Assembly (NCBI GenBank): GCA_963665185.2
Contig: CAXXPO010000019.1
Span: 1-64,000, forward strand
From: G963665185 sp963665185
GTDB lineage: Bacteria > Desulfobacterota > Desulfovibrionia > Desulfovibrionales > Desulfovibrionaceae
DNA length: 64,000 bases
Direction of reading: 5' to 3'
A model generated the notes under the pieces. The model saw nothing but the letters and a program-made list of their open reading frames with translations. It made no database searches and was not told the DNA's origin. Shown piece by piece: positions 25,496 to 34,221 of this stretch (positions within the stretch are counted from its first letter, which is position 1; the number at the start of each line of letters is the position of its first letter). The translations under genes and the position numbers were made by a program.

Positions 25496-26557
25496 TTGGA
25501 CAGACAATTTCTAGAAACATTCAAAAACTCTTTTTTCGATTTTTCGCTCTCATCGGAGGCAGTGTTCTTTTTGCTTTGTCTGCTGTTGTTTCTTATTACG
25601 GCCGCCGGTGCCGGTATCCTCTTCAACAGATATTTCGGACGCCGTGAGAACGCCCTCCCATCCAACTGGATTGTTGCTCCCCCGCGCATAACGGAAGTTC
25701 TGCGGAATGGCCTGGAGGAAAGATCCAAACTCGAGCTTCGGTTTTCTCATGAGGATCCCGCAAACGGACGTTTCGTGTCCGGTGCTTTCGTGGAAATCAA
25801 CAAGGACACCGTTGTCATTGAGCTATCGGATCTGGTCAATGTGTCCAACGCTTGGATTGGCAGAAAACTTGAAACTTTTTTTCGGGTGACAACGGAACGC
25901 CAAAAAAATAAAAAAGGCTCCGCAGCTAGAGGGAATTCAACATTCTTCACATTCACATCCGAAATTCTCGGAGTAAAAAAAACGTCCAAGGAATATGTTG
26001 CGGTCACCGTGGCTTTCCCCACCTCCCTGGAAGCAAAACAGAAACGAACCCATTTGCGTCTTGACCCTCCCGGTTCCCTGATCTACGGCCTGAGTGTCTG
26101 GCCGGAAACAAGGACGTCCACAGGAAAGGTCAATTCCGACATATCCACCTGGAAAGACCCGGTATTTGTTCTGGACCAGGACGTACGCGACCTGATTATT
26201 CTGCAGAATATCTCGGCAGGAGGGGTTCGCTTGGAAATCCAACCAGGATGGCAAAAAGAAGGCGCTGATATTTTCGAGATGGGCAAACGCTTCATTGTTC
26301 GCCTGGACCTGTTCAACCCGGCAGAAAACAACGTAGACCGCCATTACCTTTACACGGCGGTGCGCAACCGATTCGAGGACTTCACCACCCGCAAACTGGA
26401 AGTTGGACTCAAATTTCTGGCATCAGGTTTTCCCAGTCTCGAATCCCCGGACATATTGCGCTGGTCTGTGACAAAAGATGACAATGGCGTGGAAGCCATT
26501 GACAACTGGGTTTTCAGAAGGCACTTGGAATTGTATAGAAACACTGGCTTAAGCTGA
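25496..26557 (+). CDS. Membrane-anchored PilZ-domain protein
   Basis: A 353-residue protein with one hydrophobic helix near the N-terminus (about 22-42) and a large cytoplasmic part. The cyclic di-GMP-binding PilZ signature is visible in both parts: RTHLR at 184-188 (RxxxR) and NISAGG at 238-243 ([D/N]xSxxG). A YcgR-like N-terminal beta domain probably precedes it (about 60-175). It would act as a cyclic di-GMP effector at the membrane, on an unknown output. The start is a TTG at 25496 with AAAGGG seven bases upstream; no better start exists before the helix. The ligand role is inferred from motifs. Confidence 0.7.
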   Translation: MDRQFLETFKNSFFDFSLSSEAVFFLLCLLLFLITAAGAGILFNRYFGRRENALPSNWIVAPPRITEVLRNGLEERSKLELRFSHEDPANGRFVSGAFVEINKDTVVIELSDLVNVSNAWIGRKLETFFRVTTERQKNKKGSAARGNSTFFTFTSEILGVKKTSKEYVAVTVAFPTSLEAKQKRTHLRLDPPGSLIYGLSVWPETRTSTGKVNSDISTWKDPVFVLDQDVRDLIILQNISAGGVRLEIQPGWQKEGADIFEMGKRFIVRLDLFNPAENNVDRHYLYTAVRNRFEDFTTRKLEVGLKFLASGFPSLESPDILRWSVTKDDNGVEAIDNWVFRRHLELYRNTGLS

Positions 26558-26582
26558 TCCCATGCTCCAGATGGAAAAGTAC

Positions 26583-26602
26583 GATCCCGGCTATTCGGGA
26601 TC
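26583..26602 (+). other. Small hairpin after the PilZ gene
   Basis: GATCCCG at 26583-26589 pairs with CGGGATC at 26596-26602 over a six-base loop. No T-tract follows, so termination is uncertain; an mRNA 3' stabiliser is possible. Confidence 0.35.
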
Positions 26603-26761
26603 CTGTTGATGGATACGTCTTTTTTGAAAGTACTGCCGCAAGGCCTTCGTTGCTCCAAATAAAAAGGGAGCCGTGAAAGTATCTGCGGTCCTGCGACGCC
26701 GATGGCATGAGCGCATCAAGCTGCATGACCGCATTCCATAAATGTTTAGACAAGGAGGTTT

Positions 26762-27622
26762 GTGTTGGACGACGGTGGTTCTTCCGAAGGCGGTTTTTGG
26801 CACACGTTTGCAAGCATTTTTCGCATGAAACATGGGCCAAGCCTGGAAGATTCAATTCAGGAGGCGCTTGAGGATGGAGAGGTAAAACGTGACGATGTCA
26901 ACATGCTTCTCAACATTCTCAATCTTGACGATAAGTTGGTTCATGAGGTCATGGTTCCACGTACGGATATCATATGCGCGGACATTGCCGATGGAACAGA
27001 TGAAGTAGTCCGGCTTATCGTGGAAATGGGCCATTCCCGCATCCCGATATATGAACATGACAAGGACAATATCATAGGCATTGTCCACGCCAAGGACCTT
27101 ATCCGGTTCATGTCTCCCTCTTGTGGCGAACCACCGGAGATTCAATCCGTAATGCGCCAGCCGATGTTTATCCCGGAAAATAAAAACGTTCGGGATATGC
27201 TCCAGGAATTCCGGCGCAGCAAGATTCATCTGGCCGTGGCTGTAGATGAATACGGAGGCACTTCCGGACTTATCACCCTGGAGGACGTACTTGAAGAAAT
27301 CGTGGGAGAAATAGAAGACGAACACGACACCGAGCGCCCGGAAGAAATAAAACATGCGGGCGATGGTACGGCACTCATATCGGGACGGGTTGAAATTATG
27401 GACCTGAACTCGGAATTCGAACTGGATATTTCCTCCGAACAGGTTGAAACCATTGGTGGCTATCTATGCGAACTCAGCGGCCATGTCCCCAGGGAACAGG
27501 AAATCTTCACCATTTCCGGCATGCGGTTCACCGTCATTGAAGCCGACCAGAAGCAGGTCCGCTGGATACGCATTGAGCCGAATCCCCAGTCCTCAGTACT
27601 GGCGGCAACAGCCGAAGAATAA
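26762..27622 (+). CDS. CorC/HlyC-type CBS-domain protein
   Basis: A 286-residue cytoplasmic protein with two CBS domains (about 60-185) and a C-terminal CorC/HlyC transporter-associated domain (about 205-280). The starting segment LVHEVMVPRTDI and the linker DEYGGTSGLITLEDVLEEIVGEIEDE are diagnostic in type. There is no membrane DUF21 part, so it is the short CorC form, tied to magnesium/cobalt efflux or envelope integrity in other bacteria. It is followed six bases later by lnt; corC and lnt are adjacent in many proteobacteria. The start is a GTG at 26762 or a TTG at 26765, after a strong AAGGAGG (26752-26758). Confidence 0.88.
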   Translation: MLDDGGSSEGGFWHTFASIFRMKHGPSLEDSIQEALEDGEVKRDDVNMLLNILNLDDKLVHEVMVPRTDIICADIADGTDEVVRLIVEMGHSRIPIYEHDKDNIIGIVHAKDLIRFMSPSCGEPPEIQSVMRQPMFIPENKNVRDMLQEFRRSKIHLAVAVDEYGGTSGLITLEDVLEEIVGEIEDEHDTERPEEIKHAGDGTALISGRVEIMDLNSEFELDISSEQVETIGGYLCELSGHVPREQEIFTISGMRFTVIEADQKQVRWIRIEPNPQSSVLAATAEE

Positions 27623-27628
27623 CATACC

Positions 27629-29134
27629 GTGTATATTGCTTTTTTTGCCGTCATTGTTGGGTCATGGCTAGGATTTGCCAATCCCTTCCTCCATTTGCCA
27701 TTGCTTGTCCTGCTGCTTCCGGCAGGACTTGCTTGGCTGGGGCGCTACGCTCCTTCCCCCAAAGCCGCTTTTTCCCGCGGTTTCTGGAGTGCAGCTCTGG
27801 GCTATACAGGATGCCTGTACTGGTTGGTCATTCCTGTCCATTATTATGGCGGCCTAAACTGGTTCCTAGCTTTGCCCTGTCCAATCCTGGTCGGAATGAT
27901 GCTGGCCCTTTACGCCGGGTTGTTCAGCCTGGCTCTCAACGTATGCAGATTCCTTCCCTCCCTGGCCTTCGGCTTATTGGGCGGCTCGATATGGGCTTCC
28001 CTGGAAGCACTGCGGGAGGTTTTGTTCACGGGCTTTCCCTGGCTGACCCTGGCATCGGCCTTCAGCCCGTGGCCCTTGTTCATCCAGTCTGCGTCGGTCA
28101 TCGGCGGTTTCGGCCTTGGAGCCTTGTTTGCAGCCGTAGCCGTCTGGCTCGTCCATTCCGGGGTCCGTCCCACGCCGGACAAGGCAATCGCCATTCTGGC
28201 CATGGCGCTGGTCCTGGGCTATGGCTACCAGACTGCGAACATTCAGCCAGTCGGGCAGAACGCCACAGCCTGCGTGGTCCAAGGTAATATAGACCAAAGC
28301 CTCAAATGGGATCCTGCCTACCAGGAAGGAACCGTTAGCCGCTACATAACCCTGAGCCGGGGAGCCATTGCCAAACAACGGCCCGACATCATCATCTGGC
28401 CTGAAACCGCACTGCCTTTCTATCTGCAGGATATCAGCGAAATGGGCGCTTCTGTACGCGCCTTTGTCCATCAAAGTGGGATTCCCTTGATCACGGGAAC
28501 ACCGGCTTACACATACCTGCCGCAAAAAAAGGACTACACCCTGTATAACAGGGCGTATCTCATTTCCCCTGGTTCGGCCCACATGGCTGCCTACGACAAA
28601 GTACACCTCCTGCCCTTTGGGGAGTATATGCCCTTGGCGGAATACGTTCCCTTTGGGAAGTTCGTGGAGGCTGTCGGCGACTTTGCAGCTGGTCAGGAGC
28701 ACACCCCTCTGTGCTTCGGCAATCTTGCCATGGGGATGCTCATCTGTTACGAAGCAATATTCCCGGAACTGGCACAGCTACGAGTGTCCAAAGGGGCGAA
28801 CATGTTGGTGAACATAAGCAACGACGCATGGTTCGGACGTTCCAGCGCAGCGATGCAACACCTATACCTGTCCTCCCTGCGTGCAGTGGAACAACAACGC
28901 TGGCTGGTTCGCTGCACAAACACAGGCATTTCAGCCTTTGTCAGTCCCAAGGGGCAAATTATCAGCGCCACGCAAATGTTTACAGCCACTGCCGCAATGC
29001 AGCAAATTACTCTGTTGAACACAAAAACCTTTTTCCACCGCAATTACCAGGCAATCCGCTGGCTCGTCATCGCACTGGCGATTTTGCTTCTCACCTGGGG
29101 CATTGCCGCAAACAGGCGCTGCACACTGCGGTAA
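27629..29134 (+). CDS. lnt: Apolipoprotein N-acyltransferase
   Basis: A 501-residue inner-membrane enzyme that adds the third acyl chain to lipoproteins. The N-terminal half has six or so membrane helices; the periplasmic nitrilase-like domain starts near residue 220. The catalytic triad is visible: Glu in WPETALPF, Lys in YDKVHLLPFGEY and Cys in MGMLICYEAIFPE. A last membrane helix closes the protein. The start is a GTG at 27629, six bases after the CorC-like gene. It ends 14 bases before prfB, so the whole run from 26.8 to 31.9 kb is probably one operon. The enzyme implies triacylated lipoproteins and a true outer membrane. Confidence 0.93.
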   Translation: MYIAFFAVIVGSWLGFANPFLHLPLLVLLLPAGLAWLGRYAPSPKAAFSRGFWSAALGYTGCLYWLVIPVHYYGGLNWFLALPCPILVGMMLALYAGLFSLALNVCRFLPSLAFGLLGGSIWASLEALREVLFTGFPWLTLASAFSPWPLFIQSASVIGGFGLGALFAAVAVWLVHSGVRPTPDKAIAILAMALVLGYGYQTANIQPVGQNATACVVQGNIDQSLKWDPAYQEGTVSRYITLSRGAIAKQRPDIIIWPETALPFYLQDISEMGASVRAFVHQSGIPLITGTPAYTYLPQKKDYTLYNRAYLISPGSAHMAAYDKVHLLPFGEYMPLAEYVPFGKFVEAVGDFAAGQEHTPLCFGNLAMGMLICYEAIFPELAQLRVSKGANMLVNISNDAWFGRSSAAMQHLYLSSLRAVEQQRWLVRCTNTGISAFVSPKGQIISATQMFTATAAMQQITLLNTKTFFHRNYQAIRWLVIALAILLLTWGIAANRRCTLR

Positions 29135-29148
29135 CAATAAGGAAAAAA

Positions 29149-30259
29149 ATGCATCAATATTCAGAACTCAGGTCTCAAGGTACAGCGCTCTGCAATAAAT
29201 TCAACTCATTATGGAGGCGTCTTTGACCAGCAGGGACTGAAGACACGCATCCAGTCAATTGAAAATGAGATCGCCAAACCTGGAGCTTGGGACGATCCGG
29301 AAAAAATGACCCCGTTTATGCGGGAAAAAAGCCGTCTGGAAGACAAGCTGGACCGGCTCAACGAGCTCGCCCTGGCCAAGGACGAGGTGGACGAATGGCT
29401 GGAACTCGCCCAGGCGGAGCAAAGCGATGATGTCCTCTCCGCCCTATCCGACCAGCTCGACACTTTTGCCGAACTGCTTGAAGACATGGAAATGCGCGAA
29501 CTGCTTTCCCAGCCGGAAGATAAAAGCGACGCAATCCTTGAAATCCACCCCGGTGCGGGAGGTACAGAGTCGCAGGACTGGGCGGAAATGCTCTTGCGCA
29601 TGTACAAACGCTGGGCCGAGCTCAATAAATTCAAAATTTCCATTCTCGACTACCAGGACGGCGACGAAGCTGGAGTAAAAAGCGTTTCCCTTCAGGTCGA
29701 AGGAGATTATGCATTCGGCCTTCTCAAGTGCGAGCGGGGCATCCACCGCCTGATCCGCATATCTCCCTTTGACGCTTCAGGACGACGTCACACATCCTTT
29801 GCTTCGGTGGATGTATACCCCGACGCCACAGGGCAGGATCTTGAAGTGGAACTCAAGGAAGAAGACCTGCGCATTGACGTATACCGGGCAAGTGGTCCCG
29901 GCGGACAGCATGTCAACAAAACAAGCTCGGCAGTGCGGGTCACGCACCTCCCTACCGGATTGGTGGCACAATGCCAGAATGAAAAATCACAGCATCGCAA
30001 CAAGGATCATGCGATGAAGATCCTTAAGGCCCGACTGTACGAACTGGAGCTGAATAAAATCAAGGCCGAACGCCAGGCGGAATACGAAAACAAAAACGCC
30101 ATCGCCTGGGGAAGCCAGATCAGAACCTATACGTTGCAGCCTTATCGCCTGGTCAAGGACCACAGGACCAACACAGAGGTGGGCGATGTGGATTCCGTGT
30201 TGGACGGCAACCTTGAAATACTGATCCGCAACTATCTTTTGCAGTTTCATACGGGATAA
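29149..30259 (+). CDS. prfB: Peptide chain release factor 2 with programmed +1 frameshift
   Basis: RF2 releases peptides at UGA and UAA codons. Translation starts at the ATG 29149 (AAGGA upstream), reads 25 codons, meets an in-frame TGA at 29224-29226, and must shift +1 to continue in the frame that ends at 30259; the joined product is 369 residues. The slippery CTT-TGA-C and a GGAGG element just before it (29214-29218) match the classic prfB autoregulatory site. The tripeptide anticodon SPF is at 205-207 and the catalytic GGQ at 251-253, the positions expected for RF2. Low RF2 favours the shift, so the protein controls its own level. Confidence 0.95.
29214..29227 (+). promoter_or_regulatory. 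RF2 +1 frameshift site
   Basis: GGAGG at 29214-29218, then CGT, CTT at 29221-29223, the TGA at 29224-29226 and a C at 29227. A Shine-Dalgarno-like element a few bases before CTT-TGA-C is the known stimulus for +1 shifting on prfB mRNA. Confidence 0.93.
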
Positions 30260-30262
30260 TTT

Positions 30263-31093
30263 GTGAGCGAACACCTCCTCAACGATCTGGCCCAGGAATT
30301 GGACAACCTGCGTACAGTCCTGCGAACTGTGGGCGGCTGTGAATCTAAAAAGAAGATGACCGCCATTTTGCGTTTGTGCACCGGTTTGGATGAAAACGCC
30401 TGGGAGCAGCTTGCCCGATCCGAAGCCTTGCGAGACTGGCTGGCGGTTCCTTTGCAGGGCGATATCTATCCGGCTGTGCAGGAATTGCAAACGCGTTTGG
30501 AGACTCTCGCCCGGCAAAGCGAACACGATCCGCTGACCGGACTAGCCAACCGTCGGGCCTTTGATCGTACCCTGGACCTTGAAATGGAACGGACCCGGCG
30601 CAACAAGACCCCGCTGTGTCTTGTCCTGCTGGACCTGGACAATTTCAAAAGTGTCAACGACACGCACGGGCATCCCTGCGGCGACAAGGTACTAACAACA
30701 TTTGCCGCGCTTCTGGTGGAACACAAACGAAGATACGACATGGCGGCAAGGATCGGTGGCGAAGAATTTGCGCTTATTCTGTCCGGCGTCAGCCAGATCA
30801 AAGCCCACGGAATTGTGGAAAGACTACTTATAGCATTGCGCCAAACCAATATATCCTGCGGGGAAGCCACCATTTCCATAACCAGCTCAGCCGGCCTTGC
30901 CTCGTACAAAGGCAAGGTGGATCTGTCCACCCAGGAATTGTTCGAGCTGACGGACAAGGCGCTCTATGAAGCCAAACACCAGGGAAAGAACAGGGTGATT
31001 AACGCACCCATGCCCGACATGGTAATTCCCGAACCGGATAAAACCCTGGTCCACTCCAATGAAAAACAATTCCTCTTCTCCGGACTCAAGTGA
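30263..31093 (+). CDS. Diguanylate cyclase (GGDEF)
   Basis: A 276-residue cytoplasmic protein. The N-terminal 85 residues are helical and unrecognised; the rest is a complete GGDEF domain. The active-site loop is GGEEF at 165-169. An inhibitory site RRYD (RxxD) at 156-159 lies five residues before it, so product inhibition by cyclic di-GMP is expected. It should make cyclic di-GMP from two GTP. The start is a GTG three bases after prfB, and a MinD-like gene follows seven bases after its stop. The input signal is unknown. Confidence 0.9.
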   Translation: MSEHLLNDLAQELDNLRTVLRTVGGCESKKKMTAILRLCTGLDENAWEQLARSEALRDWLAVPLQGDIYPAVQELQTRLETLARQSEHDPLTGLANRRAFDRTLDLEMERTRRNKTPLCLVLLDLDNFKSVNDTHGHPCGDKVLTTFAALLVEHKRRYDMAARIGGEEFALILSGVSQIKAHGIVERLLIALRQTNISCGEATISITSSAGLASYKGKVDLSTQELFELTDKALYEAKHQGKNRVINAPMPDMVIPEPDKTLVHSNEKQFLFSGLK

Positions 31094-31100
31094 GGACGCA

Positions 31101-31925
31101 ATGAACAACAAGACTCTCAGTATCAGCATCCTCAGCGGCAAAGGCGGTGTGGGAAAAACCAATCTAGCCTTGAATCTCAGCTATTCGCTGCACAACGCCG
31201 GTCGAAACGTTCTGCTCATGGACTGCGACCTTGGACTGGCCAATGTGGATGTCATGCTTGGCATCTCACCGGAACGCAATCTCCAGGACCTGCTCCAATC
31301 CCATTACTCCAGCAAAGATGTGGTCGTGTCCCTGGAAAATCCAGGCTTCGACTTTCTGCCTGCCGCCTCGGGCGTACCGGAATTAGTGGAAATGGACGAA
31401 GACATGCAGGCAGTACTTTTCGAGAAACTAACCGGCCTTATCAATCGCTATGACTATCTGATACTCGACCTTGGGGCAGGCATAAACAATACGGTGCTAT
31501 CCTTTGCCGCCATGACGCAGGTCCGCTTGGTGGTGGTCACATCCGAACCAACATCCCTGACGGACAGTTACGCCCTGATGAAGGTCCTGAACAGCCAGCA
31601 CGGGATCAAGGATTTTCTGATCGTGATCAACCAGGCAGAATCCCCCGCAGAGGTAAAACAAACCTTTGAACGACTCCATGCAGCATGCGCCAAATTTTTA
31701 GGCATCAACATCCGCTTGCTTGGCTCGGTCAGACACGACCCAACTGTAACTGAGGCAGTGCGACGGCAGAAGCCTCTGGTTCGTTTTGCCCCCCAATGCA
31801 ACGCGGCCAAAGACATAGGCAATGTAGCAACAAAAATCGCAAGATTTCGGGCAGACAACCTTGAAGCACTGTCCACAAGGCCCGCATTACGCCCATTTCC
31901 CGGACAGAACCCGGATTTCCCTTGA
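31101..31925 (+). CDS. MinD/FlhG-like P-loop ATPase
   Basis: A 274-residue cytoplasmic ATPase of the MinD/ParA superfamily. The deviant Walker A is KGGVGKT at 14-20, the switch motif follows in DCDLGLANVDVMLG, and Walker B is in YLILDLGAG. The pattern fits FlhG (YlxH/FleN), which sets flagellar number, better than MinD: the C-terminal part lacks an obvious MinD-type amphipathic membrane helix. No flagellar genes lie in the window, so the assignment is tentative. The ATG at 31101 is preceded by GTGAGGA. It follows a diguanylate cyclase and precedes an HU-like gene after a 92-base gap. Confidence 0.78.
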   Translation: MNNKTLSISILSGKGGVGKTNLALNLSYSLHNAGRNVLLMDCDLGLANVDVMLGISPERNLQDLLQSHYSSKDVVVSLENPGFDFLPAASGVPELVEMDEDMQAVLFEKLTGLINRYDYLILDLGAGINNTVLSFAAMTQVRLVVVTSEPTSLTDSYALMKVLNSQHGIKDFLIVINQAESPAEVKQTFERLHAACAKFLGINIRLLGSVRHDPTVTEAVRRQKPLVRFAPQCNAAKDIGNVATKIARFRADNLEALSTRPALRPFPGQNPDFP

Positions 31926-32017
31926 CGACAGCCAAGGGCATCGGGCATAAAATCAAGATTCTTGAATTTTAAGAAAGCTTATTTTTTCCAGGCTAACGAT
32001 AAATAAACGGACTGAGC

Positions 32018-32293
32018 ATGAACAAAAGCGAACTCATCAAGACTCTGGCAGAAAGCAAAGAACTCCATGTGGATGACGCAGGAAAAATCGTAAACGCTTT
32101 CATTGACTCCATCAAAGACTCTCTGGTACGCGGCGAACGTGTTGAAATCCGGGGATTCGGCAGCTTCAAAATCAAAGATTATAAAGGATACAAAGGACGC
32201 AACCCAAAAACCGGTGACATGGTTGAGGTGGAACCCAAAAAGCTTCCTTTTTTCCGTCCTGGAAAAGACCTGAAAGACTATCTCAACGGTTAA
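32018..32293 (+). CDS. HU/IHF-family DNA-binding protein
   Basis: A 91-residue nucleoid protein that bends DNA as a dimer. The N-terminal helices are followed by the GERVEIRGFGSFKIK strand, and the DNA-inserting arm with RNPKTGD (the conserved proline lies in this arm). The glutamate-rich MVEVEPKKLPFFRPGK end is typical. Whether it is HU or an IHF subunit cannot be decided by eye; KxxxPFFRPGKDLK favours the IHF-like branch. The ATG follows GGACTGAG. The next gene starts one base after its stop codon, so the two are translated from one message. Confidence 0.92.
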   Translation: MNKSELIKTLAESKELHVDDAGKIVNAFIDSIKDSLVRGERVEIRGFGSFKIKDYKGYKGRNPKTGDMVEVEPKKLPFFRPGKDLKDYLNG

Positions 32294-32294
32294 C

Positions 32295-33182
32295 GTGATT
32301 TCTCGCTTAGTTCTCGCCGGATTACTTCTCCTGGCACTTGTTACCAGCGTCAACGCCGAAGCATCAGCTCCGGCGTTGACGCTTTTATACAGTGCCGGAA
32401 CCTTTGGAGAAGCCAAGCCCTGCCCGTCCTGAGGCAATAAAACCTATGGCGGCTTGGCCCGGCGGGCTGGCTTCATCTCTGACTATCGCACCCGGCTGGA
32501 GGGAACCTCCCCGCTTCTGCTTCTTGCCGGTCCCAATGAATTCGTCGACCCTGAAACAAGGAAGCCCCGTAGCGACAATTTTCATGGCATCCCCAATGCG
32601 TTCAAAAACATGAATTACCACGCCGGGTTGCTTTCGACTGCAGATCATGTCTTCTTTCTCGAAAACAATTTGCAACCTCCACCTTCCTTTTTTTTCGTTG
32701 AATATCTTACGCTTCGCCACATCACAGTCAAAAACGTTCGCATCACCCTGCTTCTTTTGCCTCAATGCGAAGATGTTAAGGCAACAGCCCAGCTTGCCTC
32801 GGAAATAGCGGACATGCTACCGGTCTTACGCAGAGAATCCGACCTTACCGTCGCTATCAGTCCTCTGGGACTCGAACTGGAAAAGGAATTTTTGGGCCGG
32901 ACTGAAGGGCTGGACGTCCTGCTGGGCGGTGGTCCTGGATACGGATTTTCCTCCAAAATTGCAGGAACCGGAAAAACAATTTGGACACGCCCCTTTACTC
33001 GCGGCAAAACTCTTAATATCATCACTCTATATGTCCTGCCTTCCAATGATTCCACAACTTGGACCAAAGGCGCGAACTTCCAGGCCGAAGCCATTCCCCT
33101 GGATGATTCCATCAGGCAGGACCAAACGGTTCAGCAGTTGCTTGAAGCCAATGCTTCCGCAAGCAAACCGGCTAAAAAGTAA
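32295..33182 (+). CDS. Probable selenoprotein, exported UshA/metallophosphatase-like
   Basis: The frame from a GTG at 32295 to a stop at 33182 is open for 296 codons except for one TGA at 32430-32432 (codon 46). If TGA is read as selenocysteine the protein is 295 residues. It has a signal peptide (about 1-21), then LTLLYSAGTFGEAKPCPS-U-GNKTYGGLARRAG in meaning; Cys43 and Sec46 form a CxxU redox pair. The context resembles the start of UshA-like metallophosphatases (TNDTHG, then GGLARR), although the metal-binding Asp and His are lost. The family by my recollection has Cys where Sec would be. A candidate SECIS hairpin follows the TGA. A nonsense mutation is the alternative. It abuts the HU-like gene by one base. 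Confidence 0.72.
32454..32470 (+). promoter_or_regulatory. Candidate bacterial SECIS hairpin
   Basis: Bases 32454-32460 pair with 32464-32470 (four G-C pairs at the tip and three G-U pairs at the base) around the loop GGC at 32461-32463. The loop lies 28 bases after the TGA and starts with G, in line with the usual description of bacterial SECIS elements. The match is by eye. Confidence 0.5.
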
Positions 33183-33342
33183 TACTGAATCCGGGGATAC
33201 TGACAAAGCGAACGTGTCTGTAGCGGACGTGTTCAAGTCCATGTTTGTACATATATTTATTGGCCTGCCGTATCGGTTCCGAATTCTTAAAACTGGAACC
33301 GCTGGCACATACGCCGGTTCCCTTCATCCCAAGGAGAGAAAA

Positions 33343-34221
33343 ATGCAGTTCATTGGAGCTTTTACTGCCCTGATTACGCCGTTCAGAAACGGCCAAGTCG
33401 ATGAGGAGGCCTATCGAAACCTCATTGAATGGCAGATTGAAAATGGAATTCACGGTCTGGTTCCCTGCGGAACCACTGGTGAATCCGCAACACTCTCCCA
33501 TGATGAACACAAACGAGTCATCTCCATCTGTGTGGACCAGGTAAAGGGCCGTGTACCCGTCCTGGCGGGAGCAGGCTCGAACAATACCCGGGAGGCCGTC
33601 GAGCTGACCCAGCACGCCAAGGACGCCAAAGCGGACGGGGCATTGTTGATAACGCCATACTACAATAAGCCGACCCAGCCCGGTCTGATCGCCCATTTCA
33701 AGGCCATTGCCGATGCCGTCAGCATTCCCACCGTGGTATACAACGTACCAAGCCGGACCGGAACCAACCTGCTGCCAGAAACACTTGCGACCTTGAACAG
33801 GGAGATACCGGAGGTTGTAGGCGTCAAGGAAGCAACTGCCGACCTGAACCAGATATCACGCATTCTGGAATTGTGCGGCCGCGATTTCACCGTCCTGTCC
33901 GGGGACGATTTCACGGTTCTGGCCACACTTGGCATTGGGGGCCGCGGAGCCATTTCCGTAGTATCCAACGTGGTACCCCATATGATGGCCGAGATGTACA
34001 ATGCCTTTACCGCAGGCAATCTCAACAAGGCAATGGACCTGCATTACGCCATGGCCCCCTTGTACCGGGCCATGTTCATGCAAACCAATCCCATCCCGGC
34101 AAAAACATCCTTGCATCTGATGAATCGCGTTACCGAAGAAGTGCGCCTGCCTCTCATCTGCATGGAGGATAGCCCCAAAGCCGAATTACGTGCCGTGCTG
34201 AAAACTGCGGGAATACTTTGA
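33343..34221 (+). CDS. dapA: 4-hydroxy-tetrahydrodipicolinate synthase
   Basis: A 292-residue class I aldolase-type enzyme that condenses pyruvate with aspartate semialdehyde in lysine and diaminopimelate synthesis. The TIM-barrel motifs are intact: PCGTTGESATL near 42-52, the YYNKPTQPG loop, the active-site Tyr in VVYNVPSRTG (about 133), and the Schiff-base Lys in VGVKEAT (about 162). The ATG at 33343 follows a strong AAGGAGAG; the longer frame overlaps the selenoprotein gene. A gap of 160 bases separates the two genes. It is the last intact gene before the degenerate patch at 34.2-35 kb. Confidence 0.96.
   Translation: MQFIGAFTALITPFRNGQVDEEAYRNLIEWQIENGIHGLVPCGTTGESATLSHDEHKRVISICVDQVKGRVPVLAGAGSNNTREAVELTQHAKDAKADGALLITPYYNKPTQPGLIAHFKAIADAVSIPTVVYNVPSRTGTNLLPETLATLNREIPEVVGVKEATADLNQISRILELCGRDFTVLSGDDFTVLATLGIGGRGAISVVSNVVPHMMAEMYNAFTAGNLNKAMDLHYAMAPLYRAMFMQTNPIPAKTSLHLMNRVTEEVRLPLICMEDSPKAELRAVLKTAGIL

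Noticed and set aside
26804..26819. Sigma-54-like promoter (TGGCAC then TTGC)
   Set aside because: The spacing between the GG and GC dinucleotides is nine, not ten, and the match lies inside the CorC-like coding sequence.
29224..29226. prfB as a frameshifted pseudogene
   Set aside because: The CTT-TGA-C and GGAGG context is the known autoregulatory site, and the product keeps SPF and GGQ at the expected places.
32430..32432. In-frame TGA read as a nonsense mutation
   Set aside because: It is kept as an alternative, but the signal peptide before it, the conserved-looking sequence and 250 open codons after it, and a SECIS-like hairpin favour selenocysteine.
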